Shown: one piece after another, positions 1 through 10,787 of the stretch | Layout of the letters: every line of letters starts with the position of its first letter | Numbering within the stretch: the first letter of the stretch is position 1 | Assembly (NCBI GenBank): GCA_023374025.1 | Contig: SIJG01000049.1 | Coordinates: 124,001-188,000, forward strand | Direction: 5' to 3' | DNA from: Heterodera schachtii | Lineage: Eukaryota; Nematoda; Chromadorea; Rhabditida; Heteroderidae | DNA: 64,000 nucleotides | Notes under the pieces: model-generated | What the model was told of the DNA's origin: nothing | Databases searched by the model: none | What the model saw: the letters and a program-made list of their open reading frames with translations, nothing else | Position numbers and translations under genes: made by a program

Positions 1-411
1 CACAGTGTCCGTTCTTTGCACTTCAATGTTTTTCCACACTTTCCCGTATTTTAATTTGATTTCAAATTTATCCAATTTAATCTCCGATAGATAAAAGGTT
101 GGTTTTCCAACCAAATCTTTCAATTTTTTATTCTTCTCAAGCCAAGCAGAATTGCATAAATTATGTTTCAGTTTTTGTCTTTCAGGCTTAATTTTCAATT
201 TTTCTTCAGTCTTCGTCTTCAAATCGGCAACAGTGTCCGTTTTGTGAATATCAACAAAAATTGTTTTTCCTTTTGAATCATTCCCTTCTCTCGATTCTGG
301 AATAATTTTATACGGTGGAGCAATGGATAACGGCACCACCATTATCATGATAAACATTATCATTTCAGCAGCAATGCCAACGGAAAAAAGAGAAAAGTCA
401 AAAAGATTCAT
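1..411 (-). CDS. Secreted ubiquitin-like domain protein, 3' part cut by window edge
   Basis: The minus strand is open from an ATG at 409-411 to the window edge, 137 codons with no stop. It starts with a hydrophobic leader (MNLFDFSLFSVGIAAEM, then Ile/Met/Val-rich), followed by two ubiquitin-like segments with the family signature KTDTVADLK and PERQKLK. It is a close paralogue of the 385-residue protein at 9250-10407, matching its first two Ubl units and its upstream flank, so the remainder probably encodes further Ubl units. Secretion is inferred from the leader. The role is unknown; secreted Ubl proteins of plant-parasitic nematodes are often suspected effectors. The start is chosen because all paralogues have an ATG here, preceded by the same AAATTTCCCCCAA-type leader. 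No Gly-Gly processing site can be judged, as the end is missing. Confidence 0.75.
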   Translation of the reverse strand, partial: MNLFDFSLFSVGIAAEMIMFIMIMVVPLSIAPPYKIIPESREGNDSKGKTIFVDIHKTDTVADLKTKTEEKLKIKPERQKLKHNLCNSAWLEKNKKLKDLVGKPTFYLSEIKLDKFEIKLKYGKVWKNIEVQRTDTV

Positions 412-559
412 TTGGGGGAAATTTGAATGAATGGGAACAGGGAGAGAGAGGATGGATATTCAAATGAATGAATGTGAGGACTGTTGCTTCACCACTGACA
501 AGGAAGCCCGTTTATGGGGAAAATTCTACTCAAACATTTCATTATATTAGCAAACAGGT

Positions 560-713
560 GATTACTTTAATTTGGCAGAGTTATAGTGAATTATTGAATT
601 GGCAATTGCGTGATCACTTAAATTTGGCAGAGTTATAGTGAATTATTGAATTGGCAATTGCGTGATCACTTAAATTTGGCAGAGTTATAGTGAATTATTG
701 AATAGGTGATTCG
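560..713. repeat. 52-bp tandem repeat upstream of the Ubl gene
   Basis: About 2.9 copies of a 52-bp unit containing TTTGGCAGAGTTATAGTGAA and CAATTGCGTGATCAC. The repeat motif starts at 571, 623 and 675. The same unit, with about 1.8 copies, lies at the same distance upstream of the paralogous gene at 9250-10407, so it was duplicated together with the gene and then changed copy number. Confidence 0.9.
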
Positions 714-1499
714 ACATTTTCAGCCCTGAAACTTCCGGCGCTCAGTCAAAACGACGGCGGAAATAATTTTTGCAAGAGCGCTGCAAATGTTGTTTTGACG
801 GGGCGCCGCAAATTTCTACGCCTCAAGTGCCACCCCGCAAATGACGACGGCCAATCGTGATGAATAAGTCTCTGCTTCAAGAAACTTATGAGCAAAAATT
901 TTAAAAAAACCTAGTTCTTTGGTTTATTCTGACCATAGATTTTAATACTGAAACAATTACAAAATTTGCTTTGTAATTTGAGTAAATTTGTTGAATATCG
1001 TCAACATTATTGTGGCCAAGTGTCCGTGGGATTTCCGAATGAAAGTTCGTGGGTAAATAGAGCACCCATGGGTTCTTAAGAAAACTGGTTTTATTTTCTG
1101 CAAAATGAGCACGAGTGCCGAGTTATAAAATGCCATTAGTTTTTTATAATTAAAGAAAAGAAACAATTGCTGGTCAGAAATTTTTGGGTCCCAAGTTCGA
1201 ATCCCCTATGTGCAAATCCATTTTGTCATTTTTATTTTTGCTTTTTATGCAAAGTCAATTACCAAAAAAAATTATTTCTGAAAAATTCTTTATTTGAATT
1301 TTATTCAATTAAAAATCAAAAATTACATTTAACATAAAGATGCAATATGTCGCTTTAAAAAATTATATTTTTGTCTAATATTTTTATTGAGTATATTATG
1401 CATTAAAATGAATAAAAAATAAATAAAATTTTGTTTTAAATATAGTCTTTGATAATTGAATAGGCAAAAAAACAAAAATAAAGAATTAAAAAAAAAAAT
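714..1499. other. Gene-free stretch with a degenerate tRNA-like B box
   Basis: No convincing coding region. Near 1185-1203 a B-box-like AAGTTCGAATCCCC occurs without a recognisable A box. The segment around 1015-1060 (GTGTCCGTGGGATTTCCGAA) recurs near 24832, so it is a dispersed repeat. Confidence 0.5.
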
Positions 1500-1505
1500 A
1501 ATTTT

Positions 1506-1570
1506 GCATATTAGGGAACCGAACATGGGTTAAAAACGCTAACTAGCGCACTACCGTTACCACTGGACAA
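1506..1570 (-). repeat. tRNA-derived SINE-like head
   Basis: Read on the minus strand, this has an A-box-like TGTCCAGTGG and a B-box-like TGTTCGGTTCCC at tRNA spacing. The arms do not fold into a good tRNA, so it is best read as a tRNA-derived repeat and not a functional tRNA. Related heads occur at about 10727, 29805, 42930, 51368, 52298 and 62508. Confidence 0.5.
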
Positions 1571-1588
1571 TGCATGCAGAAGGACGAC

Positions 1589-1683
1589 ACCCAACTCGTT
1601 TTTATTACCCCAACTCGTTTTTATTACTCCAACTCGTTTTTATTACCCCAACTCGTTTTTTTTTTACCCCAACTCGTTTTTTT
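1589..1683. repeat. Short tandem repeat, unit about 19-20 bp
   Basis: Five copies of a unit like CCCAACTCGTTTTTATTA in a row, the last ones with a lengthened T run. Confidence 0.9.
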
Positions 1684-1763
1684 GATGTAAAAAATAGAAA
1701 AATCAAAGGAAAACGCTTAAATTTTCAAAATTTTTAGTTCTAAAGTAATCCAGAAAACCCAAA

Positions 1764-3140
1764 TTGGTGCTACAAATGGACAAAGGCAGGGCCGGAAAAG
1801 AGGAGGGACAGCGTTACGTGTGCTCTGGATGCAGGCGAATAAAGGACAAGAAGGAAGTTCCTAGTGACACAAAATTGACTGCAAGGAAGGACTTGGTGAA
1901 TCATGGGCAGACAGCGGTACGAAATACCCCATTTTTTGTCAACCATTCTCAATGACGGAATTTCTAGGCGTCGAAGTGAGTATCTTTTTTTGAAAATGCC
2001 TGAATTAATCTGCTTTTTTGAAGAGCGAAGAAAGGTTCAAGCGGAACTGGCACTAGGCGCGAGAGAGAACATCGCCTCGGCGAAAATGTGAATTGAATGC
2101 GGAATCGAACAAAATTACAGCGACAAAACGGATGAGTCAGAGGGCGATTGGCGCACAAGGACAGCGACCACTTTCAAGAATATTTCCTACTGGATTGTTC
2201 AAATGAAATTTCCATTTTTTCGTCACCTCGTCGGCTGTCCTTGCTCAAAAAACGAGAACAATTATAAGTGGTGGCACTTTCAAAAGGGTGAATTTTCCAG
2301 ATGACAATAATAAATAGGGCGAGGATTTTTAGGGGCGAACAGTCAAAATAGGGATTCCTAGGGTCGGATAGGGGCGTTAAAACGAAGAATTTCCGAACAA
2401 AAAATGTGTTTTTCGTGCATTTCTCGTCGAGTTAAAGCCGCAGAAAAAATAAGTAAAAACCTAAGAATCCTCACCCTAATAATAAACTTTGAAGACAGTG
2501 TTTGGATTTAGGTCTATCGAGTCTTTGGATGGGATTAATCGATTTGTACAATTCCAAGGAACCAGAAGGCACTAAATTCCAGCGCATTGTCAGAAAAATA
2601 GGGGCGCTTCAATTTTGTCCGCCAAATTACTTCGCGCGTTCACGGCAACTCATTACCGATTCGCCACTGGGGATAGCAAATCGGGGAGTATTAGAAGAAA
2701 TTCTCACCTACTATGTATGTCGAAACACAATACAGAAAATATGTAAATTTTGAAGTTTTGGGATGACATCATGGATTAAAAATCGTATTGATCGTTCATT
2801 TTTTCCCTTTTTGACGTCGACCAACACCGTACAACAAATCATGCTGAATCATATCATTGTCGTCAGCGTCACTTTTACCAGCCCGGTTTTTTGTTAGGGC
2901 GGTGGATTGCAAATTTTCAGGTTAACGTGAAAATCTTTCTCTAATGAACTTGACGAAATAAACATGGAGGATGATGCAAGGAACTTGGCACAACAAAGTC
3001 TGGACGAAGATGGCCTTCTCAATGCCGATTTGCCTTTTGACGAACTGGGTGAAATTGAATTTTGAAATACTCGAAGACGGGCAAGAAGAGAATGATATCA
3101 TTTCAACAGATGATGAAGTCGATATCATTAATTAAATGGA
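1764..3140 (+). pseudogene. Decayed protein-coding fragments of unknown family
   Basis: Three short plus-strand coding-like patches can be read. At 1776-1950 there is a Cys-containing patch (RYVCSGCRRIKDKKEVP). At 2502-2730 there is a patch with LQFCPPNYFARSR. At 2965-3136 there is an acidic tail with EEND and DDEVD motifs, broken by a frame change near 3063. A small TIR element (2315-2478) sits between the first two. The Cys patch recalls the FLYWCH-like or MULE-associated proteins common in nematode genomes, but this is only a resemblance. No continuous frame exists, so it is called a relic. It could instead be badly fragmented exons of one gene. Confidence 0.3.
2315..2478. mobile_element. 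Miniature TIR element (hAT type), 164 bp
   Basis: The ends are inverted repeats (TAGGGCGAGGATTTTTAGG and CCTAAGAATCCTCACCCTA) flanked by a perfect 8-bp target duplication ATAATAAA at 2307-2314 and 2479-2486. Its right half matches, in reverse, the left end of the autonomous hAT at 51745, so it is an internally deleted relative. Confidence 0.9.
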
Positions 3141-4198
3141 AATTGAAATTTATTATCTTTTTCATATTTATTGTCGGATTTCCGGTGTCGGAGACTGGGA
3201 TGCAGTCCAATCGGCCAAGTGGACTACATCCCAGCCAGCTCAATTGGTTTGTTCGAGAGTAATTGATTAAATGAAAAAAGAATGATGTTTTGGCCGATTT
3301 CCAGCAGGCCCCAAAAGTCGGGCCGCAAGTGTCCAAAAATGGCTCTTAAGAAATTGACCGCAAATGTCCGAGGCGCAAATGTCTCAAAAGGAATACAAAG
3401 GAGCCGAGATGGGCCCGCCACTTAGGCAATTAAAAAAAAAAAAAATAAAATTGTGCCTTTTTGTTGGAATCTGGGTTCGAGATTAGAATTGGGTAAATCC
3501 CCGACCCTTGAAAACTCTAAAGTAATCTATCTCGAAAAAATTCAGTTAAATTTTAATTAATTTTAACTCAGAAAAAAGTTGTGGTAACTTCGTTGAAGAA
3601 TAAAAACATCTTTTTTAATGTTGAAATTGAAAACTTACATTTTCCACTAATGAAAATTAAAATTACAAAATGATAGCATTTTTTTTTTATTTATTACGTC
3701 GACTTTTTTGTTCAAATTTGGGTTCAGAGTAAGAATTGGGTCGAATTTGATGTCAAAATCGTTCTGTGAACCATGAAAACCAAAAATAATATGCCTCGGA
3801 AAAATTCTTTTTTTAATTTTAACAATTATTGTACAACTTCATTGACGTACAATTTTTTCGAAAAGACATCTTTTGATCAAGTGAAAGAATTGGACAGAGG
3901 GCAAAAACGCATAAAAGATTGGGAAAATTTAAAACCACATATATTGTAATCCCCTATTTACAAAATTGCTTTTCAATTAGACGATTTAAAATTACAATAT
4001 AAATTATTATTTTTTGTTTCTTTTCCCCAATTTCCATTAATTCCAAATTTGGTAATTCTATAGAATCGGGAGCAGAAAACTAAAGGGCGAAGAGGAAATT
4101 TTTGGTTTTGTTAAAAATGTTCGGTGATCAACGGGAAGCATTTTCGCTAATTATTCGTTGCGGCATTCTTTTGTTTTCTCTTCTTCCGTTCTTGCTGA
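3141..4198. other. AT-rich stretch, no feature seen
   Basis: No long open frame, tRNA-like structure or repeat pair was recognised here. Confidence 0.5.
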
Positions 4199-4445
4199 TC
4201 ACAACAAGAAAATGGTTGTTTCTTTTTGAATGCCATATCTGTTCAATGTTTCCTGATCATTAAGTACACCGTATGGTGGGTGTCTAATTGTTCCAATTTG
4301 TCCGGGCACAATGCCAATCTTTTGCCCAATCTTTTGCCTCAGTGTTGCCACAGTGTCCGTGCCCTTTACTTCTACAGTATAGGTTTTGCCTGTATGGCCC
4401 CTATACTTTATGTCGGAACTCTGGGGTTCCGACTGCTGATCAATT
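4199..4445 (-). CDS. Ubiquitin-like domain exon or fragment
   Basis: The minus strand encodes a Ubl unit ending at a stop codon at 4199-4201. Recognisable segments are KTYTVEVKGTDTVATLRQKI, a Gly-Ile-Val-Pro turn, and DQETLNRYGIQ, all in the family's usual order. The frame closes upstream near 4445, close to an AG that could be a splice acceptor. The secreted leader reading at 5231 lies about 0.8 kb upstream on the same strand, so this may be the last exon of that gene. The joining introns were not resolved. The protein would end in IFLL, without Gly-Gly. It may equally be a pseudogene remnant. Confidence 0.5.
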
Positions 4446-4877
4446 GATCAGCAGAAATGAAGAAAAGAAGTGGCGGACGTTTCCCCCTCCCTTTCACATG
4501 CACCCCACTCCGTTCCACCCCTCTGCTCCCCTTTCCTTCCAAATTGTCAATTGTTTTTGTGATCCCTTTCCTTCCCCGCGCACAATTTAATCGCTAATTC
4601 ATCAACTCGCAACTTTTCTTCCCCCAATTTCATTACGATTTTTGCCCCGTTCCTCCCCCCAACCGCCGTAAAACTGTTTGTCACTAATTGCCTCCCCTGT
4701 TTATTGTGCGATGAAAAACTCAAATTGGAGTGATCAAAGTACTCCGTTTTTCCCTCCCCACAATTTGTGATCGAAATGCCCCATTTTTTCACCATTTTTC
4801 CAATTGTTGCCCTCCGTTCGATCAGCCCGTTTTCTGCCCAATTTTCGTCCATCTTTTCAATTTTTTATGTAATTTTG

Positions 4878-5231
4878 TTAATATTTAAATGGCCCCAAAT
4901 GAACCCAAATTTGCATTTCCATTTCCATTTTGCATTTCCCCATCAGAGAATTGTCCCATTGTGTGGTGAATAAATAATTTTTATTTGTTCTTTGATCATC
5001 CGGGAGCCTCCAATCCCAGCACACTTCTCCCCAATCACCGTCCGAACAACAAAGCACAACATTGTGCACTTTGTCTCGACAAAGTGGGACATTTACGAAC
5101 ATTTGAAATTGATCATCATTTTCATCAGCAATAGATGAGAAGGGCATCATCAAAAGCATTGTCATTATTAGCCCAGCAGAAGCGATGCCAACGACAGAGA
5201 ACAGTGAAAAGTCAAAATGATTGTTCTTCAT
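4878..5231 (-). CDS. Small secreted protein with the Ubl-family leader but a different body
   Basis: This 117-codon frame begins with an ATG at 5229-5231 and a leader (FDFSLFSVVGIASAG, then MTMLLMMP) nearly identical to the leaders of the Ubl genes. The 5' flank also matches theirs (TTGCCACCAAATTTG just upstream). The body, however, is not Ubl-like: it is acidic (DENDDQ) and then contains several Cys and Trp residues. One option is a new secreted protein made by joining the leader to unrelated sequence. The other is that only the first exon is real. GTAAAT follows codon MF near residue 45 and could be a donor leading to the Ubl exon at 4199-4445. The sequence alone does not decide. Confidence 0.45.
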   Translation of the reverse strand: MKNNHFDFSLFSVVGIASAGLIMTMLLMMPFSSIADENDDQFQMFVNVPLCRDKVHNVVLCCSDGDWGEVCWDWRLPDDQRTNKNYLFTTQWDNSLMGKCKMEMEMQIWVHLGPFKY

Positions 5232-5308
5232 TTGGGCAAATTTGGTGGCAATAAGAATGCTATTTAATGAGTGAATGAATGAATTGGGATCTGTTGCTTC
5301 GTGATCGG

Positions 5309-5557
5309 TAGGGCTGGGAATTTAAGTCACGAAAAATCTCCAAAAAGTGGACTAAAAAAGCCATAAAAAATCGCCAAAAAGTCACAAAAAAAAATCATAA
5401 AAACGCCAAAAAGTCACAAAAAAAAATCATAAAAAACGCCAAAAATTCACAAAAATGCATGTTAGAAGCTTCAAACAAAGTGTGGAACATTTTTAAGTCA
5501 TTTTTAGGCCATTTAAGATCAGCAAAAAAAACCATTTGACTTTAATTCCCATCTCTA
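5309..5557. mobile_element. TIR element with GTCAC/AAAAA arrays, 249 bp
   Basis: Inverted ends (TAGGGCTGGGAATTTAAGTC and GACTTTAATTCCCATCTCTA) flank repeats of AAAAAGTCACAAAAA and AAAACGCC. The flanks GTGATCGG and GTGATCAC match at six of eight bases. A related truncated copy lies at about 61310-61505. Confidence 0.8.
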
Positions 5558-6025
5558 GTGATCACTTTAATTTGGCAAAAATTAAAATGCAACACATTTA
5601 TATTCACATAAATTTGCTCAGCTTCAACCAAATTAATCCTTCCTGCTGATCTCATTCAATCCGGTCTAGGTGCTGGTGACAGGAATTACGTGGATAAAAA
5701 TTCTAATTACCCTAATTTGTAAACAAAAATTGATCAATATGAAGTAATAAAAATGTCTGTGCAATTATTATATGAAAAACATTTATGCAAATCGATGTTT
5801 TCTCCTTTTTCTTGCAAAAAAATAAATATTTTTATTATATAATTTTAATTTGTCAATTAAAATAATAAATGCTAATAAGATAAATAAATTTGTATAATTC
5901 AGCTACCAAACTAATCAGTGTAACTGATCAGTGTAGCAAGTGCTGAAATATAATGCAACAAAAATTGCTGCAAATGCCGAATCACAAATACATTTAAAGT
6001 TTCTGTGGGATTTTTGGGCTCACTG
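5558..6025. other. AT-rich stretch, no feature seen
   Basis: No gene or repeat recognised between the TIR element and the hAT-derived segment. Confidence 0.5.
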
Positions 6026-6636
6026 CACGAAAAACACAGTTTAGCTCGGAAATTCTTCGTTTTAACGCCACTATTCATCACTAGAAATCACTATTTTGGA
6101 GTTTTGCCATTAAAAAAAAAAATTACTTCGGAAGTTGGCCACTAAAATAATTTTTTGCCACTGTTTTGGCATTTTTTGGAAAACTTCCCAACAAAATGCA
6201 ATAAAAACGAAAAATACACCCCTAAGAATCGAGCTAAAAACTTTCAAAAATACACCCCTAAGAATTGGAAAAATTTCACAAAAATTCTTCCCCCAAATAT
6301 TTTTTCTTTGTAACTGCAATCATTGAATAAAATTGTTTGCCTTAATTTTAAATTATTTTCAAATTAAAAAACGGCTATTTAAAAAATTACACCCCTAAAT
6401 TTAGAACTAGAGTGCCACGGGACCGGGAATTTTGGGCAAACCCGGGACCGGGATCTTTTCGGTTTGAAAACCGAGAATTTTGGCTGGGAAAATCGGGAAA
6501 AAACCGGGACTAGTCCCGGTCCAGGTCAAAACCGGGACCTTGGTACTCAGTTGTCCGCTTCCAGGTCCCGGTCCCGTGGCACTCTATTTAGAACTTTTTC
6601 GCCACTATTTTGCCAGTATTTTGGCATTTTTTCGTC
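6026..6636. mobile_element. Deleted relative of the hAT element, with a nested TIR element
   Basis: The left part (CACTATTCATCACTAGAAATC, GGAAGTTGGCCACTAAAATAA) matches the left end of the hAT at 51745. The right part (AATAAAATTGTTTGCCTTAA, then CGCCACTATTTT) matches its right end. The transposase region is missing. The terminal TIRs themselves are eroded. The element is interrupted by the insertion at 6408-6586. Confidence 0.75.
6408..6586. mobile_element. Nested TIR element, GGGACC-array family, 179 bp
   Basis: Ends TAGAGTGCCACGGGACCGGG and its inverse (GGTCCCGTGGCACTCTA), with a perfect 8-bp target duplication TTTAGAAC at 6400-6407 and 6587-6594. It belongs to the same family as the 1013-bp element at 52028-53040, which has the same TIR and array motif. 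Confidence 0.92.
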
Positions 6637-6905
6637 AAAAAAGAATAGGTTTTTAAAAAGCTGTAATATAAATAATTCTGGGCTTCAAATATTTTTCATT
6701 ATACCCAAATGTTGCTCATAATTTTTTCTCTATCGATATGCAAAATTTAGTGCAGATTTAACCTAGGGAAAAAAGCCACACATAGAAAAATAAATTTTGT
6801 TTTTTACATTATTGTTATAAAATGAAGAGAAAGTACATAAAATTGAGAGAAAAAAGATAAAAAGTAAATGTGACAAAACGCCAATTTTTTTTCTATAACT
6901 ATTAG

Positions 6906-7530
6906 TAGAGACCGACTTTTGAGGCATATGCCTTTTTTTTCTGCGCACTAGTTTCGGTATATTAAGCATAAATAACGCATTTTCCACTTGGTTTGAAGCT
7001 TCTACGTTGACTTTTATTATGCCTTTTTTTGCCTTTTTCGGGATTTTCGTGCCTTAAATGCCTTTTTTGGCATTTTGCCGTTTTGGTGCCTTTTTTGGCG
7101 TTTTTTCCCGAAAAATTCCATAAATTAAATCGAGAAAATACACCCCTAAAAATGACTTGAAAAATTATCAGAAATTACACCCCTAAGAATTGTTTTTTTT
7201 TTAGAAAATACACCCCTAAGAATTAAAAATTTTTTCTCAAAAATTGATCGCCAAAATTTCATTTTTTTCTTGATAAAAAATTTTAGGTTTAAAAATTTTC
7301 TTAGTCAAAAAACATTATAAAACATTTATTAGTCATTAAAAGACCAAAATTAAGTTTTTGGTTAAGTTTTACGTGTTTTGCTCACTAAAAATACGCAATA
7401 AAAAATTTTTAATGCCTTTTTTCATGCCTTTTTCGGAATTTTCGTGCCTTTTCATGCCTTTTTTTCAATTTTTTCGTGCCTTTTATAGTGCCTTTTTCGC
7501 GATTTTTGGTGCCTTTTTAGTCGGTCTCTA
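6906..7530. mobile_element. TIR element with TGCCTTTTT arrays, 625 bp
   Basis: Inverted ends TAGAGACCGACTTTTGAGGC and GCCTTTTTAGTCGGTCTCTA. Flanks ACTATTAG and ATTATTAG match at seven of eight bases. Both subterminal regions hold repeats of TGCCTTTTTTGGC. Boxes reading ACACCCCTAA occur near 7141, 7180 and 7210. Confidence 0.88.
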
Positions 7531-7535
7531 ATTAT

Positions 7536-8126
7536 TAGGCTGTCAAAAATATGTACAAAAAGTGGTCCAAATATGTACATAAATATGTAAGAAAAATCAC
7601 AAAATAGTACAAAAAACCCCAAATATGTAAATAAAATTTTTTTAAATGGTTATTTTTTGGAAAAAATCATCGTAAAATATGAAATAGGCATCAAAAGGCC
7701 ATAAAAATTACTTATATTCTTAGAATCACTTTTAGTATTTTAAAAATTACTTTTTTTGGTATTTTTCATTGGCATTTTTGCACTATAAATTTTCAAAATT
7801 TCTCGAAATATTTGAAAAAATATGAAAATATGTGCATTGCCGAAATTTTGGATTTTTTTTTTGAGAATTTCCAAAAACTTCCGTAAAAAATCCTCAAAAT
7901 ATGTTAAAAAAATGAAAATATGTAAGAAAAGGTCCAAAATATTTACCAAATATGTATAAAATCCCGAAATATGTAAAATATGTATAAAACCTCGAAATAT
8001 ATAAAAATATGTAAATAAAAGTCCCAACTTTTGTTCGCAAACACAAAAAGAAAGTGTTTTCCCTGCTATTTAGAGCATGGAGAAGCAAGGAAAAAAAAAT
8101 GTATTTACATAAAATTAACAGCCCTA
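7536..8126. mobile_element. TIR element with ATATGTA arrays, 591 bp
   Basis: Ends TAGGCTGTCAAAAATATGTA and its inverse (ATAAAATTAACAGCCCTA). Flanks CTAATTAT and ATAATTAT match at seven of eight bases. Both ends carry arrays of AAATATGTA. Same family as 39554-40179. It abuts the element at 6906-7530. Confidence 0.88.
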
Positions 8127-9249
8127 ATAATTATCCATAAAAAATATTTTTTGGCAATTTTTTTTTCTTTTTTACCGTCCATGCATCGAATCGGGCGAAA
8201 CTCAACTCGTACTGTTTTTCGACTAAAAAATTGTCATAACTTTTGTCAGCGTCGACCAAAATAGACATTCTTGGTATCATTGGATGCTCTTAAGGTTCTC
8301 TAATCCAAGAAAATTTTATCATATTTCCAAAAAGATATGACAAAAATAAAAAAAATTTTCAACCACAATTTTTTTTTCTCAAACAGACAAAAATTTGAAA
8401 TTTTGCAAGGAAACAGAGAAAAACGAAAACATGCCCTAAAATAAAAATGGCATAATCTGCATTTATTCTTGAAAACCCAACAAATTTAGTATCAAATATT
8501 CGCCAAATAAAATTTTAGAAAAGCTATTTGATCCCCTTCATAGTATATGCACACTAAAAAATATGGCCAAATTATACAATTTATAGCCCTATTTATATCG
8601 AAAGTCGGTCCCTTCTGTCCTTGGCAAAAAATAGAGGCCGGCGTGATCGGGACTCCCGCGGAACTTTTACCTACAATTTTCTCGACAAATGCGGGAGTGA
8701 AAATAAACTGGTAATAAATGGGTTTTGGGCAAAATTAAGCAATTTTGATTGAAAATTGGTTCATAATGAGTAAAAATGTCTGAATTTTTTGTGGCGATGC
8801 GCCATTTGACACCGCCGAAACTCAGCAACTCATAATCAATAAATAATTTTTCAAAGTTTGACCCAAATCACACAAAATTGATCATTTTTGGTGCAAGACT
8901 GCTAAAAAATGCGGCAAAATTTGCCAAAAGTTCCCAGCGGTGAATTTGACTTCAAGATCGCATAATTTAATTATTTTAAGACAAAAGTTCCGGACACCCG
9001 AACCGCTCCCGCAAATTTTTTTTTACCGGGCTTTAGTAAAAACCAACCTCAGTTGTGCTTATATAAATAAACAAAACACAAATTTTTGAGAGATTTTTTT
9101 TATGTGTAATTGCAAATACTGACGAAAACCAAACAATTGAAGAGGTTAGAGTGGGGGACATGCTTGTGAGCTTAAATGGAAGGGTGCTTACATTGAAAAT
9201 CATCCGGAGGCGTTAAACGGAGAAAACTAAACATCGATTTTTTACATCA
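8127..9249. other. Gene-free repeat-like stretch
   Basis: No gene seen. A patch near 8250-8290 (ACCAAAATAGACATTCTTGG) recurs in similar form near 63815, so it is part of a dispersed repeat. Confidence 0.5.
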
Positions 9250-10407
9250 TTAAAATCGAGGATATAGTACGCCAAAGTGAGAGAAATTACAAAGAAAAAA
9301 AGAAATGACGAGATAGTACTTGGTTTTCTCTGCACAGTGGAGCGTATCCATAGTGCCATAGTCGTCCATTGTTTTATCATTTTCCAAAATTTCGCCATTT
9401 GAATTTTTCAATTCCATTCTTCCTTTTAACTTTTCATCTGTTCTTTCTTCGATCATCGCTTTGATCTTTCCCTTCACAATTTTCACAGTTTCCTCGCCGT
9501 ACACCTCAACTTTGACAGAACCATTTTTATAATGAGGACCTTCTTTGACGACCAAAGAATTTTTATTACAAGGACTTTCTAATTCATATGACACTGAAAT
9601 TTTAAACGCATCTGATGACATGGAAATGGTATCGCCTTTCACAATGTCATTGACCATCATGTTATGATATTGGTAAACGATCTCTGTTTTGTCTGGGAAG
9701 CGCAGTTTTTGCCTTTCGGTTGGAATGCCAGTCAGATCTTTGATCTTCTTCATCAATTGAACCAACCATTCAGTGGCCTCCACCTCAACGGGCCACTCTT
9801 TCTTTCCAAATTTCACTTTAATTTCAAATTTGTCCCAAGACACGCAAATGGTTTCGTCTTCATCAATGTCACATTCATCCATTGTATTTTCATTGTCACC
9901 TATCGCATAATCTCTATCAAATTTGCTCATAATTAGTCTTTCGAGCGGAATATTAAAAATATCTTTTGCTTTCTCCCGCAATTGTGCCACAGTGTCAGTT
10001 TTTTGCACTTCAATGCTGTTCCACTCATTCCCGTATTTTAGTGTGATTTCAAATTGATCCAATTTAATGATTGATAGAAAAATGGTTGGGTCCCTAACCA
10101 AATGTTCCAATGTATCATTGTTGTTAAGCCAAACAGAATCGCAGTAACCTTGTTTCAGTTTTTGTCTTTCGGGCACAATTTTCAACTCTTTTTCAATCCT
10201 CGTCTTCAAATCGGCCACAGTGTCCGTTTTGTTCATATCAACAGAGAGTATTTTTTCATCCCGACGATACCAATATTTCACTGTGATATCAATCATAGAC
10301 GGCGCAGGCGGAGCAGAAAGGGATGACGGCATCATCATCAGCATGATAAGCATTATAATTTCAGTAGCAATGCCAATGGAAAAAAGAGAAAAGTCAAAAC
10401 GATTCAT
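9250..10407 (-). CDS. Secreted protein with four ubiquitin-like domains
   Basis: The 385-residue frame starts at an ATG (10405-10407) with a hydrophobic leader (FDFSLFSIGIA followed by Ile/Leu/Met). Four Ubl units follow at about residues 38-115, 118-193, 194-265 and 268-360, each with the pattern of a KTDTVAQLR-type helix, an Ile-Pro-x-Glu turn and a Gly/Asp-Tyr-Gly or Asp-Ile segment. There is no Gly-Gly at any Ubl end, so processing to free modifiers is unlikely. Internal Ubl identity is low, so the units are old. The last 25 residues are hydrophobic and differ from the Ubl pattern. A GT just before them (AAGTACTATC) could be a splice donor, so the true C-terminus may differ. It is a paralogue of the cut gene at 1-411, with which it shares its upstream 52-bp repeat. 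Secretion and effector role are inferred. Confidence 0.8.
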   Translation of the reverse strand: MNRFDFSLFSIGIATEIIMLIMLMMMPSSLSAPPAPSMIDITVKYWYRRDEKILSVDMNKTDTVADLKTRIEKELKIVPERQKLKQGYCDSVWLNNNDTLEHLVRDPTIFLSIIKLDQFEITLKYGNEWNSIEVQKTDTVAQLREKAKDIFNIPLERLIMSKFDRDYAIGDNENTMDECDIDEDETICVSWDKFEIKVKFGKKEWPVEVEATEWLVQLMKKIKDLTGIPTERQKLRFPDKTEIVYQYHNMMVNDIVKGDTISMSSDAFKISVSYELESPCNKNSLVVKEGPHYKNGSVKVEVYGEETVKIVKGKIKAMIEERTDEKLKGRMELKNSNGEILENDKTMDDYGTMDTLHCAEKTKYYLVISFFLCNFSHFGVLYPRF

Positions 10408-10600
10408 TTGGGGGAAATTTGAATGAATGTGGGGGTATTACTTCTCCACTGTCAAGGAAGCCCTTTTATTGGGAAAAATTCTACTCAAACATTTTATTAT
10501 ATTAGCAAACAGGTGATTACTTTAATTTGGCAGAGTTATAGTGAATTATTGAATTGGCAATTGCGTGATCACTTAAATTTGGCAGAGTTATAGTGAATTA
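10408..10600 (-). promoter_or_regulatory. Conserved 5' flank of the Ubl gene
   Basis: The sequence upstream of the start closely follows that upstream of the gene at 1-411: the AAATTTCCCCCAA leader, a CAAGGAAGCCC patch, ATTCTACTCAAACATT and then the 52-bp repeat. Conservation of the non-coding flank may simply reflect recent duplication; regulation is not shown. Confidence 0.5.
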
Positions 10601-10726
10601 TATGCTCGCTCCATCCACAAAATTTCTTCGTAAATCCCACGGAGACCTGGAGACATTCCTTTGTTTGTGTTGCAAAAAAAAAAAAAAATTTTGCGTGCGT
10701 TAAATATATAATATTTTCTGTTCCGT

Positions 10727-10787
10727 TGGGGAATTGAACCCGAGCGACAAATTAAAGTCAGAAGGTTTAGACACTAAGTCACATATG
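10727..10787 (-). repeat. tRNA-derived SINE-like head
   Basis: On the minus strand the A-box-like TGACTTAGTGTC and B-box-like GGGTTCAATTCCCC are spaced as in a tRNA, with CTTCTGACTTT in the anticodon region. The same anticodon-region text occurs at 52298 and, in part, at 62508, which marks one SINE family. Confidence 0.65.

Noticed and set aside
1588..1683. CRISPR-like array
   Set aside because: Units are directly adjacent without unique spacers, and the organism is a eukaryote; it is a simple tandem repeat.
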